Shown one piece after another: positions 35,611 to 46,984 of a DNA stretch of 64,000 nucleotides. A model generated the notes under the pieces. That model searched no databases, had not been told where the DNA came from, and saw only the letters and a list, made by a program, of their open reading frames with translations. The position numbers were made by a program, and so were the translations under genes. Positions within the stretch are counted from its first letter, which is position 1. Every line of letters begins with the position of its first letter. Origin of the DNA: Cymbidium sinense (Eukaryota; Streptophyta; Magnoliopsida; Asparagales; Orchidaceae); contig CM038222.1 in the NCBI GenBank assembly GCA_021442155.1, positions 21,462,923 to 21,526,922 of the forward strand. Direction: 5' to 3'.

Positions 35611-38010
35611 ATGAGAATTCCATGTCAAGGACATGGAGGGAGATCCTCTAGGGGATCACACATGCATTGGACATGACAAGTGAGGTGTCTATGTTGAGGG
35701 CATAGAGGAAGAAAATCTGTTGGGGATAATGTTTGAATTTGATTTGATTATATGATTTATGGAAAGAAGATCGGTTGGGGATAAGAATCTATAATACATC
35801 AGGGATTAAGATCAAATCAGCTTTAATTTGTTTTATTTTAATTGATGCTGAGGCACATCTGCTAGAGATATGGGCTCGAGTCCACTAGCGATTGGGTATA
35901 TGAACTTTCCACTAGGGAAGTAGGTTCAGGCTATCTGTTGGGGATTGAGATTTGAGTTTGAATTCATAGATTTTTTTGGAGATGTATATCGGAATAAAAG
36001 TTTGGTTAGATTTTTTTGATTTAAGCTATACTTGGGGAGTTGGTTTAATTTGGCTCCATTGGGAGGTTGTTTTGAATTTGATTTGTTTGCTTGACTTGTT
36101 TATATATGATTTGGGGCTCCACTGGGGAGAAGGGTGTGATTTAACTCCAAAAAATCATATTAAATTTAATATGAGTTAATGTATGGACCCTATCGGTGTG
36201 TGATGGACCCACTGAGAATGGGCTATATCAACCTTCACCTACCTCAAGTTTACAAATTCAAAGGGATAATGTATCGAATGTGGGGTAGAGCTAGCCTACC
36301 TAAGGGGTTCCTTTCATGTGCAATGGATGTGCTAGGAAGAAGGCATAGCAGACTTACATCTTCCAAAGCGAGGAACAACTATTGGGGTGACCTGTTGGAT
36401 GCACAATAAATCAAATCTGACCTAGGGCAGCTACTGAGTGAATGTCGTTGGGGACTTATGTCTACTCAAAAGTAGTCAGGATTAATTTAATATTAATTTA
36501 ATGTGATTTGATATGGTTTGTTTGGTTTAGTTTGATTTTGAATTGAGGGCATATCCATTGGGGATGTGAGCTCGGTCAAATTTGATAAATTTAACTTTTG
36601 GACCATGTTGGTATATAATAGACCCACTAAGAAGGGGCTATATCGAACTTATCCTATCTCAGATTAACAAATGCAAAGGGATAGTCTACTATTCGTGTAG
36701 TAGAGCTAGCCAACCTAAGGAGTTGCCTTTCAGTGTGCAATGGCTATGCTAGGAAGAATGAGTAGCAAACTTACATCTTTTAAAGCAGGAAACAATCACC
36801 AGGGTAACATGTTGGTAGCATAATAAATAGAACTCGACTTAGGGGCTACTACTGAGTGAATGCCACTGGAGACTTATATTAACTTAAGAGTAGTCAATGA
36901 TTCCTACAGGGAGTTTTGCTGATACTGCCCTAAAGATAGGATGCCTACTTGGGAAATGTCCCACTAAGGATGCCCTTCTAATCCACAAGTGAATATATAT
37001 TTTATTTATATGTTTTCATGGACCATGTTGGTGTGCGAGGGACCACACTAAGACGGGGCTATATCGACCTTGACCTATCTTAGATTTACTAGACCAAGAG
37101 AGAATTTGCACATCTACAGGATGTATTCTTTATCCACAGGGGTGTTTACTAGAAAAGGGAAATTGTCCAATCTAATAGTAAGTCAGGTAGTGTATAAATG
37201 GGTTCATAAATGATGTGATCCAAATATAGTGCCCACACGAGAGATGCTACTAGGAGCATTACCCTGAGCCCTGGAAAAGAAAGCCTATAAGTGTACGGTG
37301 TCCAACTCAAGGAGAAAGCATAGCAGATTTACATCTGCCATGAGTGGTGTATCCTAAGGTGCGAGAACAAACCAACCTAATGTGTATCCGTCAGCATGAG
37401 TGGTGTATCCATCACCATAGTGAGAACCAACCAACCTAAGGTGTCGATCAGTGTGTAATGATAAATCTAGAAAGAAAGTGTGTAGGCTTAGATTTCCAAG
37501 TAGAACCGATCATCGGGATAGTGATGATCTTGACGGGATATCTTATCTTAGAGCGACTACTAAGTAGGGGGGCCTAAGAAAGGACTGGACCCAGACTTGA
37601 AGCAATCAAGAGGGAAGGAGATGCTAGGGGACTTATCCTAAATCTTAAATATACACAACCTAGTTAGTGCATGATGGATAATTCAAGAAGAAAGCGTAGT
37701 AGACTCACATTCTCTAAAATGAAACCAACATAAGGTAGCCTACCAAACTAACAGGGTGCTCGTCAGTGTGCAGTGGCCAAGTAAGGAAGTAAAGTGTAGT
37801 AGACTTACATCCTCCAAAGCAAGAACCCGGGTGACACTAGCGAGGTTAACAAGTCATTGACCTAGGCCTATTGAGTAAGTGTGCTAGGGTTATCTCAACT
37901 CAAAGTAGCGAGACAAAAGATATGTATTTGTTTTATATGTTTGTGTGTAGTTTATATTTGTGTTATGTCGATGAAGGATAGGATGCCACTCGGGTTCCTT
38001 ACATTTAAAC
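35611..38010 (-). repeat. Element 2 3' tail with ~415-bp tandem repeats
   Basis: Three repeat starts at about 36185, 36600 and 37020 (GGACC(A/C)T(A/G)T(C/T)GGTGTG) give a period of about 415-420 bp. Element 1 has the same repeat at about 320 bp, so the unit length differs between copies. The AAGAAAGC...AGACTTACAT submotif recurs near 36340, 36750, 37320, 37690 and 37795. No coding sequence; one 67-codon frame at 35976-36179 is open by chance. Confidence 0.7.
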
Positions 38011-38129
38011 ACATCATGGTGGATTCATAAACAACGATACTTTCAACATGGAAGAGATTGAATTCAAAATGGATTTTTTATTGATGATAATTATTTTCAA
38101 ACATGATTTATAATATTTGTTTAAGTAGA

Positions 38130-39352
38130 GCCCGTTGATTTCAAGCATTGGGCACTCTCCCTTATGATTAATAAGCTGATAAGATCCTTCTTTGTAGGCC
38201 TTCTCTATGGCAAAAGGGCCTTCCCAAGTGGGTTCAAACTTGCCTCCCATTTTATGAGAGGCAACAATCGGTCTCCTTAAAACTAAAATAAGTTCTCCTA
38301 CTTTAAAAGCTCAAAGATAGACTAGCTTGTTGTGAGCTTGAATCATTTTAGCTTTGCACAACTCAAGGTTTTGGCATGCTGCAGGTGTCTCTCCTCCAAA
38401 GCTTCAACCTCTTATAACCGTAACTTAGCATTCGCTCTATTGTGATCTTGTTACCCGCAACTATCCTTAGTGATGGGAATTGGACTTCTAATGGTAGAAC
38501 GACTTTAGACCCATACACTAATAAAAAAGAAGTCGACAGAGTTTGAGTTCTATATGTGTTGTGGTAGGCCCACAAGGCTTCAACTAACTGCTCTTGCCAC
38601 TATTGCTTGTTGTTGTTGAGTGTCTTCTTCAATATTTGGATGAGAGTTTTGTTGAAGGCTTCTCCTAAGCCATTTTCCCTTGGGTAGTTGATGGTAGAAT
38701 ATCTCCAATCTATATTGTATCTCCAGGAAAAGTTGTTGATCTCAGTGCTCTTGAATGTATTACTATTATCAGATATAATTCTTCGAGGCACTCTAAACCT
38801 ATATACGATATGGTTCTTGAAAAACTGGAGCACATGCTCAGCTGTGACCTCTCTGAGCAAAATCATCTTCGCCCATTTGGAAATGTATTCAGTAGTAACT
38901 AAGATGAACTGATGACCCTTAGAAGAAGGAGGATCAATCAGACCCACTATGTTAGTACCCCAACACTCGAATGGCCATGAGGCTAATGTAAGATATAGAA
39001 TGTTGGGTGGTTAGTGTAGGACCACACTGTGTATTTGACATTGGTGGCTTCGCCTAGTCATATCTATGCAATCTTTGATCATCCACTACTAATAGTATCC
39101 TAATCTCCTGATCTTGGCTTTCATCTTCGAACCAGATTGGTTGGCTCCACATAATCCTGAGTGTACCTCAGTCATAATCTTATGAGCTTCGTGCTTATCT
39201 AAACAATGTAACCATATATGATCGAAAGATAGCAGGCACAAGACACCATCCACAACATCATTAGAAAGTGCTCTCTGCTTCATCTGTTGGGCTTGAGACT
39301 TCTCTTGAGGTAGTTTGCCTTTATTTATGTAATCCATGAATGGTTGCCTCAA
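38130..39352 (-). pseudogene. Integrase of Tat element 2, degraded
   Basis: Minus strand. 39352-39089 has the N-terminal segment (FMDYINKGKLP) and the zinc-binding stretch EVHSGLCGANQSGSKMK, in which the second histidine of the usual CGAHQSG is asparagine. The core begins WGTNIVG (first catalytic position is asparagine, codon 38953-38951); 38947-38600 gives PPSSKGHQFILVTTEY, FKNHIVYRFRVPRRIISDN (second aspartate kept) and ENGLGEAFNKTL (glutamate kept). 38575-38363 contains YGSKVVLPLEVQFPSLRI. The C-terminal domain GGKFEPTWEGPFAIEKAY starts at 38250. Frame breaks occur between these parts. Confidence 0.85.
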
Positions 39353-39475
39353 ATCTAACTCCTCGTCCTTTTAGGCAATGGAAACCACCCCTCTAAGAGA
39401 GTACTTTTTGATGAGTTCAATATCAATAAGGAATAATACTTGTCTATTTTGGACATTTTTTGATATGGACTCATC

Positions 39476-40066
39476 CTATCGACATGCCAACTCCTTTGCA
39501 AGCTTTGCTAAAGCATACATAACAGCATTCTCTCCTCGAGGAATCTTATAAATTGTAACCTCTAGAATTTGGGCCAACAACTCCATGGTGTACTTAAGGT
39601 AGTGATGGAGCTTGAGCTTTATAACCTTATACGACCTAACGATTTGGTTGATAACTAGCTGAGAATCCTCGAACATGTTAATGTTCTGGATGATTAGAGT
39701 AATGGAAAACTCCAGACTAGTAATCAGAGCCTCATATTCGGCTTCATTGTTGGTATAGGGATTGGAGATATGATATGAGAATCTCATCACATCACGGTCC
39801 AGAGTTAAGAGAACTATTCCTACCCCGACCTTTCTTGGAATAGTTGATTACAGTTATTCTCCTCTTTGAGAGGAAGCCACACCATCAAAGTACATCTCAC
39901 AGCCATGAATTCTAGTATCCCCTAAGTTTATGATTTGTTCATCAGGGAGATCATCATTAAGCAGAGAGTCAGCAAAAAATGGGTGTGCTGCAAAGAAATC
40001 TACTAGCGCTAGTCCTTTCACCATATGGAGGGGTACGAAGATAATGTTAAATTGTGAGAGGATCAT
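39476..40066 (-). pseudogene. Archaeal-type RNase H of Tat element 2, degraded
   Basis: Minus strand. The N-terminal part (40066-39854) includes GCEMYFDGVASSQRG, with the FDG that carries the first acidic residue. 39790-39476 reads NPYTNNEAEYEALITSLEF, FEDSQLVINQIV and IYKIPRGENAV...LAKLAKELA. This second RNase H, distinct from the RT-linked one, defines the Tat lineage. A frame break at about 39800-39850 separates the two parts. Confidence 0.85.
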
Positions 40067-40114
40067 GGACCATCATGCCAACTGTCTGGATAACATCGGC
40101 CATGTCATGAGATA

Positions 40115-40340
40115 CTATAGTGGATTGATCCTAGAGATTAAGTTCACCTTATGAGGAAGCATGAAGTGTTGTAGCTTTTGGGATGCAAAGACTAAAGCTA
40201 GAAAATGCTTCTTAATGGGTCGATACTTAACCTCAACAGAGATTAGATGACAACTGAGGTAGTAGAGTGTGTTTTCCTTTCTTTCATCTAATATGAGCGG
40301 CTTGCCCAGGATAGGGGCTACTACAACTAGTGGCATCATC
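40115..40340 (-). pseudogene. First RNase H of Tat element 2
   Basis: Minus strand. ERKENTLYYLSCHLISVEV followed by ALVFASQKLQHFMLPHKV and NLISRINPL, the usual RT-linked Ty3 RNase H. The start of the domain lies in a different frame around 40340. Confidence 0.75.
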
Positions 40341-40344
40341 TAGT

Positions 40345-41170
40345 AATGCTTGATGTCTTCAAAGGCATGCTCACACTTATTATCCCACTTGAACTTGGCA
40401 TCCTTTTTGACAAGTGCTAAGAATGGCTGACATCTTCTCGATAAGTTGGATATAAAGTGTCTTAGATACTCCAACCACCCTCGGAATGATCTACCTCGAG
40501 TTAAACTTTTAGGTGGTGGCATTTCTAATATGCCTTAATCTTCTCAGAATCATTTTTGATTCTCTGGTGTCAGACAACAACCCCAAAGAATTTCACTGAA
40601 GTTACTCCGAATGAACACTTTAGTGGGTTCATTTTGAGATTAAATTATCAAACTATTTAAAACCTGCTCTCAAGTGAAAAAGATGGTCTTACTTTTCTCT
40701 ACTTTTGACCATGAGATCATCAAATAGCACTCGACTTGATGATGAATGAGTTCATCAATGATTTGAGTCATAGCCCACTGGTATGTTGCACCAACATTTT
40801 TAATGCTAAAAGGCATGACCTTATAGCAATAGATTCTGATCGGAGGTTCTAAAAGTAGTGTTTCTTTTATCTTCATAGGCCATCTTTATTTGGTTATATC
40901 CAGATGAGCCATCCATGAAAGAGAAGATTGCATGAGATGAGGCAATGCCCACCATTAGCTCTGAGACTGGTAGTGAAAATTCATCTTTTGGACATGCCTT
41001 ATTTAAATCCATAAAATTGATGCATATGTGAATTTGGTCATTCTTTTTCTTAATTGGGATGATGCTGACTAACTAGGTAGTGTATTTTTCTTTCCGGATG
41101 AAGCCAACATCGATCAGCTTCTTGACTTCATAAATGACTTATTGTTCTATGTCTATGAGCTTGCTTGATA
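40345..41170 (-). pseudogene. Reverse transcriptase of Tat element 2, YVDD frameshifted
   Basis: Minus strand. 41130-40821 carries IPIKKKNDQIHICIN, DLNKACPKDEFSLPVSELM and FSFMDGSSGYNQIKM. 40876-40670 carries YCYKVMPFS and TYQWAMTQIIDELIHHQVECY. A single base is missing in the valine codon of the YVDD active site, near 40721-40724, compared with elements 1 and 3, so the frame leaves the catalytic aspartates. 40522-40340 carries PPPKSL and YLRHFISNLSRRC of the connection region. Confidence 0.85.
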
Positions 41171-42325
41171 GGGTTAGCAGTAGGTTCTATTATTACTACA
41201 TCAAGAGCCAATCCAGACATCTCTTCATAACTCCATGTAAAGCAATTAATAGCCTAACTAAGTCATTGGTTTTAATTTCATTCAACAAATAACTGATGTA
41301 TGTCAGACGTGGATCATCTTCGGTTCCTAAGTTTATTTCTTTGAGCTCATCGATGGTTGACTTGATCTTTTCTTTAAACTCTGGTGGTGCATCTTTGACT
41401 TCAAAATCATTTGGATCATCTGAAGTTTCTAAGAATAGCTCCTCGTATGAGCTAATGTGATTTGAAAAGAACTCTCGATTCTGATTGGTGATGACTAGCG
41501 GTAATCATCATCATCCCGGACCCCATCTGAATCCTAGTCTCAATCTTAATTGAGAGCTTTTGCATTTGTTCTTCCATATTCTTTCGAAGTAGTATGACTT
41601 GTGGTTTGAACAAGTATGTGGGATTAACCCTTTCTTTGCTAAAATATGAACACAAGGCAAGTACCAATCAGAAGGTAATTATATTAAATCTTTATATGAA
41701 TCATCCTCAAGTTCTACATCAACTTATTGAATTGAGGATGATTCTCTCAAAAAAAACCTCTGTGTCTTCACACCTATGGATGACTTAGGGGCTTCCATTA
41801 CTACCAAACCCTCATTTTGAGAGGAAAGTGAGTTTAGAGCTAAGGTTCCCATGCCTAACTATTTCACATATTAACTTGGATACAATAATGCTTTGCTTTG
41901 GAGCCTAGTCTTCATCATCTCGGCTCAAGTGCCACCTCCAAGGAAATCTACTACTGAGAAGAGCTGGCTGGTGTGCTAACCATATAGGACTCATCCTTTG
42001 AACTAGATTCTAAGTCTATATGGATAGTAGGTGTACTCTTAGTAGGTGAGACATATCTTCTATTGGGTGGCCAAAAAGGAGGTTTTCCACCACCGAAACT
42101 ACCTATGAATTGGCCTCTTCCTCTACCTGGTGGAGGTCAGGTCGTCCTACCCATAAGTTCGAAAGGAGTAATGAACTATGGGGTGGAATCTAATGTGAGG
42201 CTCCACTTCCTCCTCCAAGTCTATTTTGGCTGCCTTTTATTTTCTTTTTGATTCTCTTTTACTTTATTTTTATTTTTGTCTTCCTTTCCTTTTTCTTTTT
42301 CTTTTTCTTTTATTTTTAAACTTTG
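41171..42325 (-). pseudogene. Protease-RT linker of element 2
   Basis: Minus strand, matched by element 3 at 59100-57960. It includes an arginine/glycine patch PPPGRGRGQF (about 42145-42113), then WPPNRRYVSPTKSTPTIHI. A long purine-rich stretch on the sense strand (plus 42236-42318, CTTTTT-rich) would encode lysine/glutamate repeats. 41667-41452 is open. I do not assign a domain. The short conserved lead-in to RT lies near 41400-41280. Confidence 0.5.
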
Positions 42326-42497
42326 GCCAAGTTCATGAGAATAGACTTGTTGATTTTTAGAGAGATAGTAAGACGCATCCTCATATATGCCTCATGAGCA
42401 ATAAATGGCTTGAGATCTCTTTTAACACAATAGAATATCCCACCTCCACGAACTTCACTGATGTAGAGAGTATGGAACTATGTTGTTCTCATGTATA
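42326..42497 (-). pseudogene. Protease C-terminal fragment of element 2
   Basis: Minus strand, homologous to the last part of the element 3 protease (59100-59244). It retains GGIFYCVKRDLKPFIAHEA and the following LKINKSILMNLAK in broken frames. It is cut within the codons for the LLGRPWIH motif, exactly where the inverted module copy begins (about 42497). Confidence 0.6.
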
Positions 42498-45400
42498 CAT
42501 TTAAATCATCAAAACTAAATCAAACCAAATCAAATTTCAAACCCGCCACATTACCCAACTCAAGGACTTAGCCAAATTCCTTTATTCCAAAACCTAAATT
42601 CAATAGATTTTCTCATGAATCAATCATACGTCTAATCATATTCACAAATATAAATGAAATATACAATCATCAAGCCAAACCAAAATCAACCCAAGTCAAA
42701 CCCAACTTAACTCTTTTGACTTGAAATGTTCAAATGAACCAAAACCCATTTCAAAAGCCAATGCAATAAATTTATATATCAATCCCAAATCTATATATAA
42801 AATCAACTAAATCAAACTCAAACCAAAATCAAGCCAACTAAACCCAATTGGTCCACTTAACCCAAAGTGGATAATTTGACTTATTTGAGCCAAGTTTTAA
42901 TCATACCCAAATTGGATTGATCCAAACCCATCAAAACCTCCCATCATGATTCTTAATCACCCTAGGTTGATCAATTATCACAAATTGGGTGAAACCAAGT
43001 CAACTTGGTCATTTGACCAAGTCAACCCCTTAACCCATATGAACCTAAACTAGCCAAATTGCAACCTAAATCTTTGAAACCAATGATTCATACCAAATCA
43101 AAATCAAAAAATTAAATATGGCGTGACCTTCAATTGAGTCAAGCCAAAGCCAATTGGCCCTCAAGTTGACCCAAATTGAGCTAAAATACCAAATTATATC
43201 AAATGAAAATATAAACCAAATTTATTATAGCCAATGGCTCTAGTTCATTCCGAATTAATTATTAAACTTGACCAAAGTCATGATTAGACTTAATTGAACC
43301 CAATTGACTTACTTAGCCCAAATCAACCTAATGGTTCAAGTTGGCCTAAATCAGAACCAAATCAAAATTAATTGAATCCAAAGCCTACAATCAACATTAG
43401 TTGGTCAACTAAGTCAACACCCAAAGTAAATGACCAATTAAACCAAATAAAATTATATGAACTTGACCAATTAGTTTGACCCAATTTGACCAAATGGTCA
43501 ACTTGACCCAACTATCCCAATTTGACCTTAATGAGTCAAATTGAGCCAAACTAATCAACTCCAATTGACTTCAAAATTGGGCTAACCCACTTTTGGCTCA
43601 TTTCAAATCTACCCAAATCAAATACCAAATGATCATTCTACCCTTGGGCAAGGGCATCACATGAGATAAATTACCCATGTAAGCGATCATTTCCATTCCT
43701 TGGCCACTTGGCACTCTCCCAATGGTCCACCTAGGAACCTTGGACACTAACCCTAAGGGATGGTTGGGTCATGACCCATGGGAGGTTAAATAACCTCACC
43801 CCTCCATTGGTGCATTTGAAACCCATAGGACACCCATGATTCCTCCATGGCAAACCTCCACACCTTCATCCAACCAAGCCAAACCAACTCACCTCCTCCC
43901 TACTACCATGACTCCCCGAGATGGATGACGACCACTAGAAGCCAAATCTGATCCCACCGTCCAATCAAGATGAAGGTGGGTATGAACTGCTTTGTTTCCA
44001 CTTAAACACACACAAAAATCATTCCTTAGATCCATAAAAACCCAATATGAGCAGCTAGAGCCATTCCCTAAACTCCCAAGCTCATTCCTCGATCAAAAAA
44101 TGCCATTCTCGTTCATCCCAAAATAGGGCACTCCCATTTCTGACCTAGCTTCCCTATTTCTCAATCAAACTCAAATTAACATTGCACACACCTTCCCTAG
44201 GCCTCATTGAGCAAGAATAAATCATCTCCCAAGCTTCCCTAGCACCAGAGGTGGGACTTTGATCAAAGCTGAGCTCCAAATTATCAGTTCATGGAATTTC
44301 ATGTGAAAGTTAAGGAATTGATCCAATTAGTACTCAACAAGGTTTTGTCTGCACTAGATGAAGCTTCCTCAATCATTCGAGTCATCGGTCTTAAGCACCA
44401 GTATGGTATGCTTCCAAAACCAATCCTTAGGCAAAAATGAGTTGGAGGTTTTAAAAAACTTGCATCTCATGTGATCTTGCCCGTTGGATCCCCTGTCGAT
44501 CATTGAAGGTGTGGGAACCTTTTGGAGTTGATCTAGCTTGGGTAAGCTTGGATCAACGAGCAATGTTGGATAATTCCATTTTCCCTCACCCGTGTGACAT
44601 TAGATGATGCACCGTCTTATGCATGATTGGAATGGACGGTCATGATTAAATCCACTTGATCGATCGATTAAATTCTATTAAGATGTGAGATTAATCATGG
44701 ACGTCAGATCTTAGATCAGATGGAAGACGAGAAAGCACATACGTCATTGTAATGTAGGCACTAAGTTGGATATGTTTTAAGTAGCCAATCCCATGGTACC
44801 ATGTGGAAAGCATGCAACATTAGTGTGTGTCGGTGCCAACAGATTAGACTTTAATCAAGCTTAATCATTTTTAATGGTGAAACATCTAAAAATCATAAAA
44901 AATCATAGAAAAATCAAAAGATGCAAATAAATACTCATTTTAAAGGTATTTTAGAGAAAAATTAATTACAAATGATTTTAACTAATTTTGAATAATAATT
45001 AAGGTTTAATTATAAAATTAATTTTCTTAATTACTCATTAATTACTTGTGAAATTAATCCCAAATTTTGTAGGTTAATTTAATTGGATGACCTCTGCCTC
45101 CCATGATTTTCTTGGGATTTCTTTCTCATAATTAGGAAAATTGACTAATTAAATCTTAACTACTCATTTAAGTTAATTAATGATTAACTAATCCCATGAA
45201 CAGTAATTGGTTAATTAAATTTATTAATCATTGTTCAATAGTAAGTGAAATAAGGAATAGGGTTGGGAACCCATTCCCTAAGTTCATTTCAACTTTTTTA
45301 AAAATGAAATTAATTAAGATTTAATTAATTAATTAAATAACTTAATCAAATTGAAATCATAATCACATCAAACCTTAATTAATTAAATCATGGGGTAGAT

Positions 45401-46310
45401 CTTTAGGTGTTTGATAACCTAAAGGAAAGTAATGAAATTATGGTTAGTCCACATGTGTGGGAAAACTATACTAGTAATTAATTAAGTCCCTTAATCTAAT
45501 TAACTATTAATCATGAGTCAATTACATTAGGCCCATTTTTTTTCCTAGGATCATTATAAGTTTATTTTCCATGCATATCATGTTGGCTCATAAATAATTA
45601 GTTAATTACTTTAAGGTGATATAAGTAAGGGTAATTAATTCATCTAATTAAGGGTTCAAATTAATTAACCCATAAAATCAACTTAGTTGCATTTCCTTAA
45701 ATTAAATCAAATCACTAATGTGGGAATGGGTTTAGAACAACAAGTGATGATTTCTCTTCTTCTCTTTAAATCAAATCAAATCCAAAACTTAATTAAAAAA
45801 AGCTTTGGTTTGCTTTAAATAATCTTATTTGATTTGATTGTCCTTAAGAACTAGTTTGAATGAATCACGTACTTATATTTGATTGTCCTCTTTCAAATCA
45901 TGTTAAATTTGGTATGTCATTTGAATTCATGCATCCATCTTTTCAAAATCAAGTAAAATAAAATGGATTTCATTTATGCAAGCTTGCATGTGTTGATTTA
46001 ATTTAATATATGCATGGCTATTATCACTATTAAATCCAAATGTATTTTTCAAAAGCTTATAAATGAGTAATAATATGTGTTACGATGCTAGTTATAAAAT
46101 ATAAGAAATGCATGTGCTTATTGCTTAAGAGTATGAATGTTGAGTTCTCTTTCCTCTATTCAAGTGTTGATTTATATAAGATTGAATGGTAATGGGTATA
46201 TAGTGAAATCCAGCACGAGGCTTTACCTAGCCCCAAGGAGGCAACAACATGTACCCATTGAATTTTCATATGTATTTCATTACCCTACCCACAAGTCAGA
46301 AGATGCCTTC
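42498..46310 (-). repeat. Inverted copy of module blocks D-C-B, copy 2
   Basis: Reverse complement of about 3400-8000: block D at 42498-43640 (GGTCAA/TTGACC-rich), C at 43640-44850, B at 44850-46310. It matches 59960-63700 in the same orientation closely, including ATAGATTTTCTCATGAATCA and GTTCAAATGAACCAAAACCC. Compared with that copy it lacks roughly 0.6-0.7 kb at the protease junction. The right end is cut by the LINE fragment just after the outer paired motif (46195-46245). No gene; short frames such as 44369-44563 are not conserved. Confidence 0.75.
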
Positions 46311-46984
46311 ATTGGCTGATTTCCTTTTCCCTTTTCTTCATGCGGCTTCCTGATCTCTCTTTCTTCTCGATGGTCTGGTCTAATTTTGATTTGCTTGAAA
46401 TGCAAGCATTATGGACTCGACATGTTCCCCTTGGGAAACCCGACCTCTCCTTGCGGATGTTAAATTTCTTGAACCCTCATGAATCTCCGGCTCAAATCAC
46501 TCCATGGCTTCTAAATCCTTCAAAGATGTTCTTGTAGGTAAGGCAAAAAACACAGGTGAGTCACATGAGCTTTTATCTACAGCTTTCCAGGGTGTACCCG
46601 TGATCATATGTGCAGATTCAGTGGTGGAAAAGCTTGCTAAGCCTTTTGAATTTACACTGGTTGGTAAATTTGTGCTATGATGTCCTTCTATGGATAACAT
46701 TAGATCCTTTTTTCATAGTCTTAAACACTCTGTTGTGTTTTCTGTTGGATTGATTAATTCACAGCATGTTCTGATTCAACTTTCTAATGATCCGATTACT
46801 CCCAAGTTTTTTCTAAACGTTCGTATTTTGTTTTTAACAAATGCATTTGTTGAAATGGACACCCTTTTTTGACATTATGGAGGAGTCTCCTATTATTCCT
46901 GTCTGGTTGTCCATTCCCAACCTTAACATGCATTTCTTTAATTCAGAATTTCTCTTTGTTGTGGCTGGGTTGTTCGGTCTCTAA
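46311..46984 (+). pseudogene. Plant L1/LINE ORF1 (DUF4283) fragment
   Basis: Plus strand. From the ATG at 46504 it reads MASKSFKDVLVGKAKN and KLAKPFEFTLVGKF, the start of a DUF4283 domain, the nucleic-acid-binding part of the LINE ORF1 protein. A TGA stop falls at 46678. The same frame continues with MDNIRSFFHSLKH, VGLINSQHVLIQLS and FLNVRILFLTNAFVEM to 46872, then shifts one base to PVWLSIPNLNMHFFN and FLFVVAGLFG, stopping at 46982. The zinc knuckle and ORF2 (endonuclease/RT) are absent. 46311-46503 may be 5' UTR or a divergent N-terminus. It interrupts the module copy to its left. Confidence 0.8.

Larger units (their letters stand above)
35611..42497 (-). mobile_element. Ty3 Tat-lineage LTR retrotransposon, element 2, degraded
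   Basis: Minus strand: a protease fragment (42497-42325), linker (42325-41170), RT (41170-40345), first RNase H (40340-40115), archaeal-type RNase H (40066-39476), integrase (39352-38130), and a 3' tail with tandem repeats (38010-35611). It lacks gag; the protease side is joined to an inverted D-C-B module copy at about 42497. It is closer to element 3 than to element 1: the protease-RT linker is shared with element 3 but not with element 1. Multiple frame breaks; not autonomous. Confidence 0.85.
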
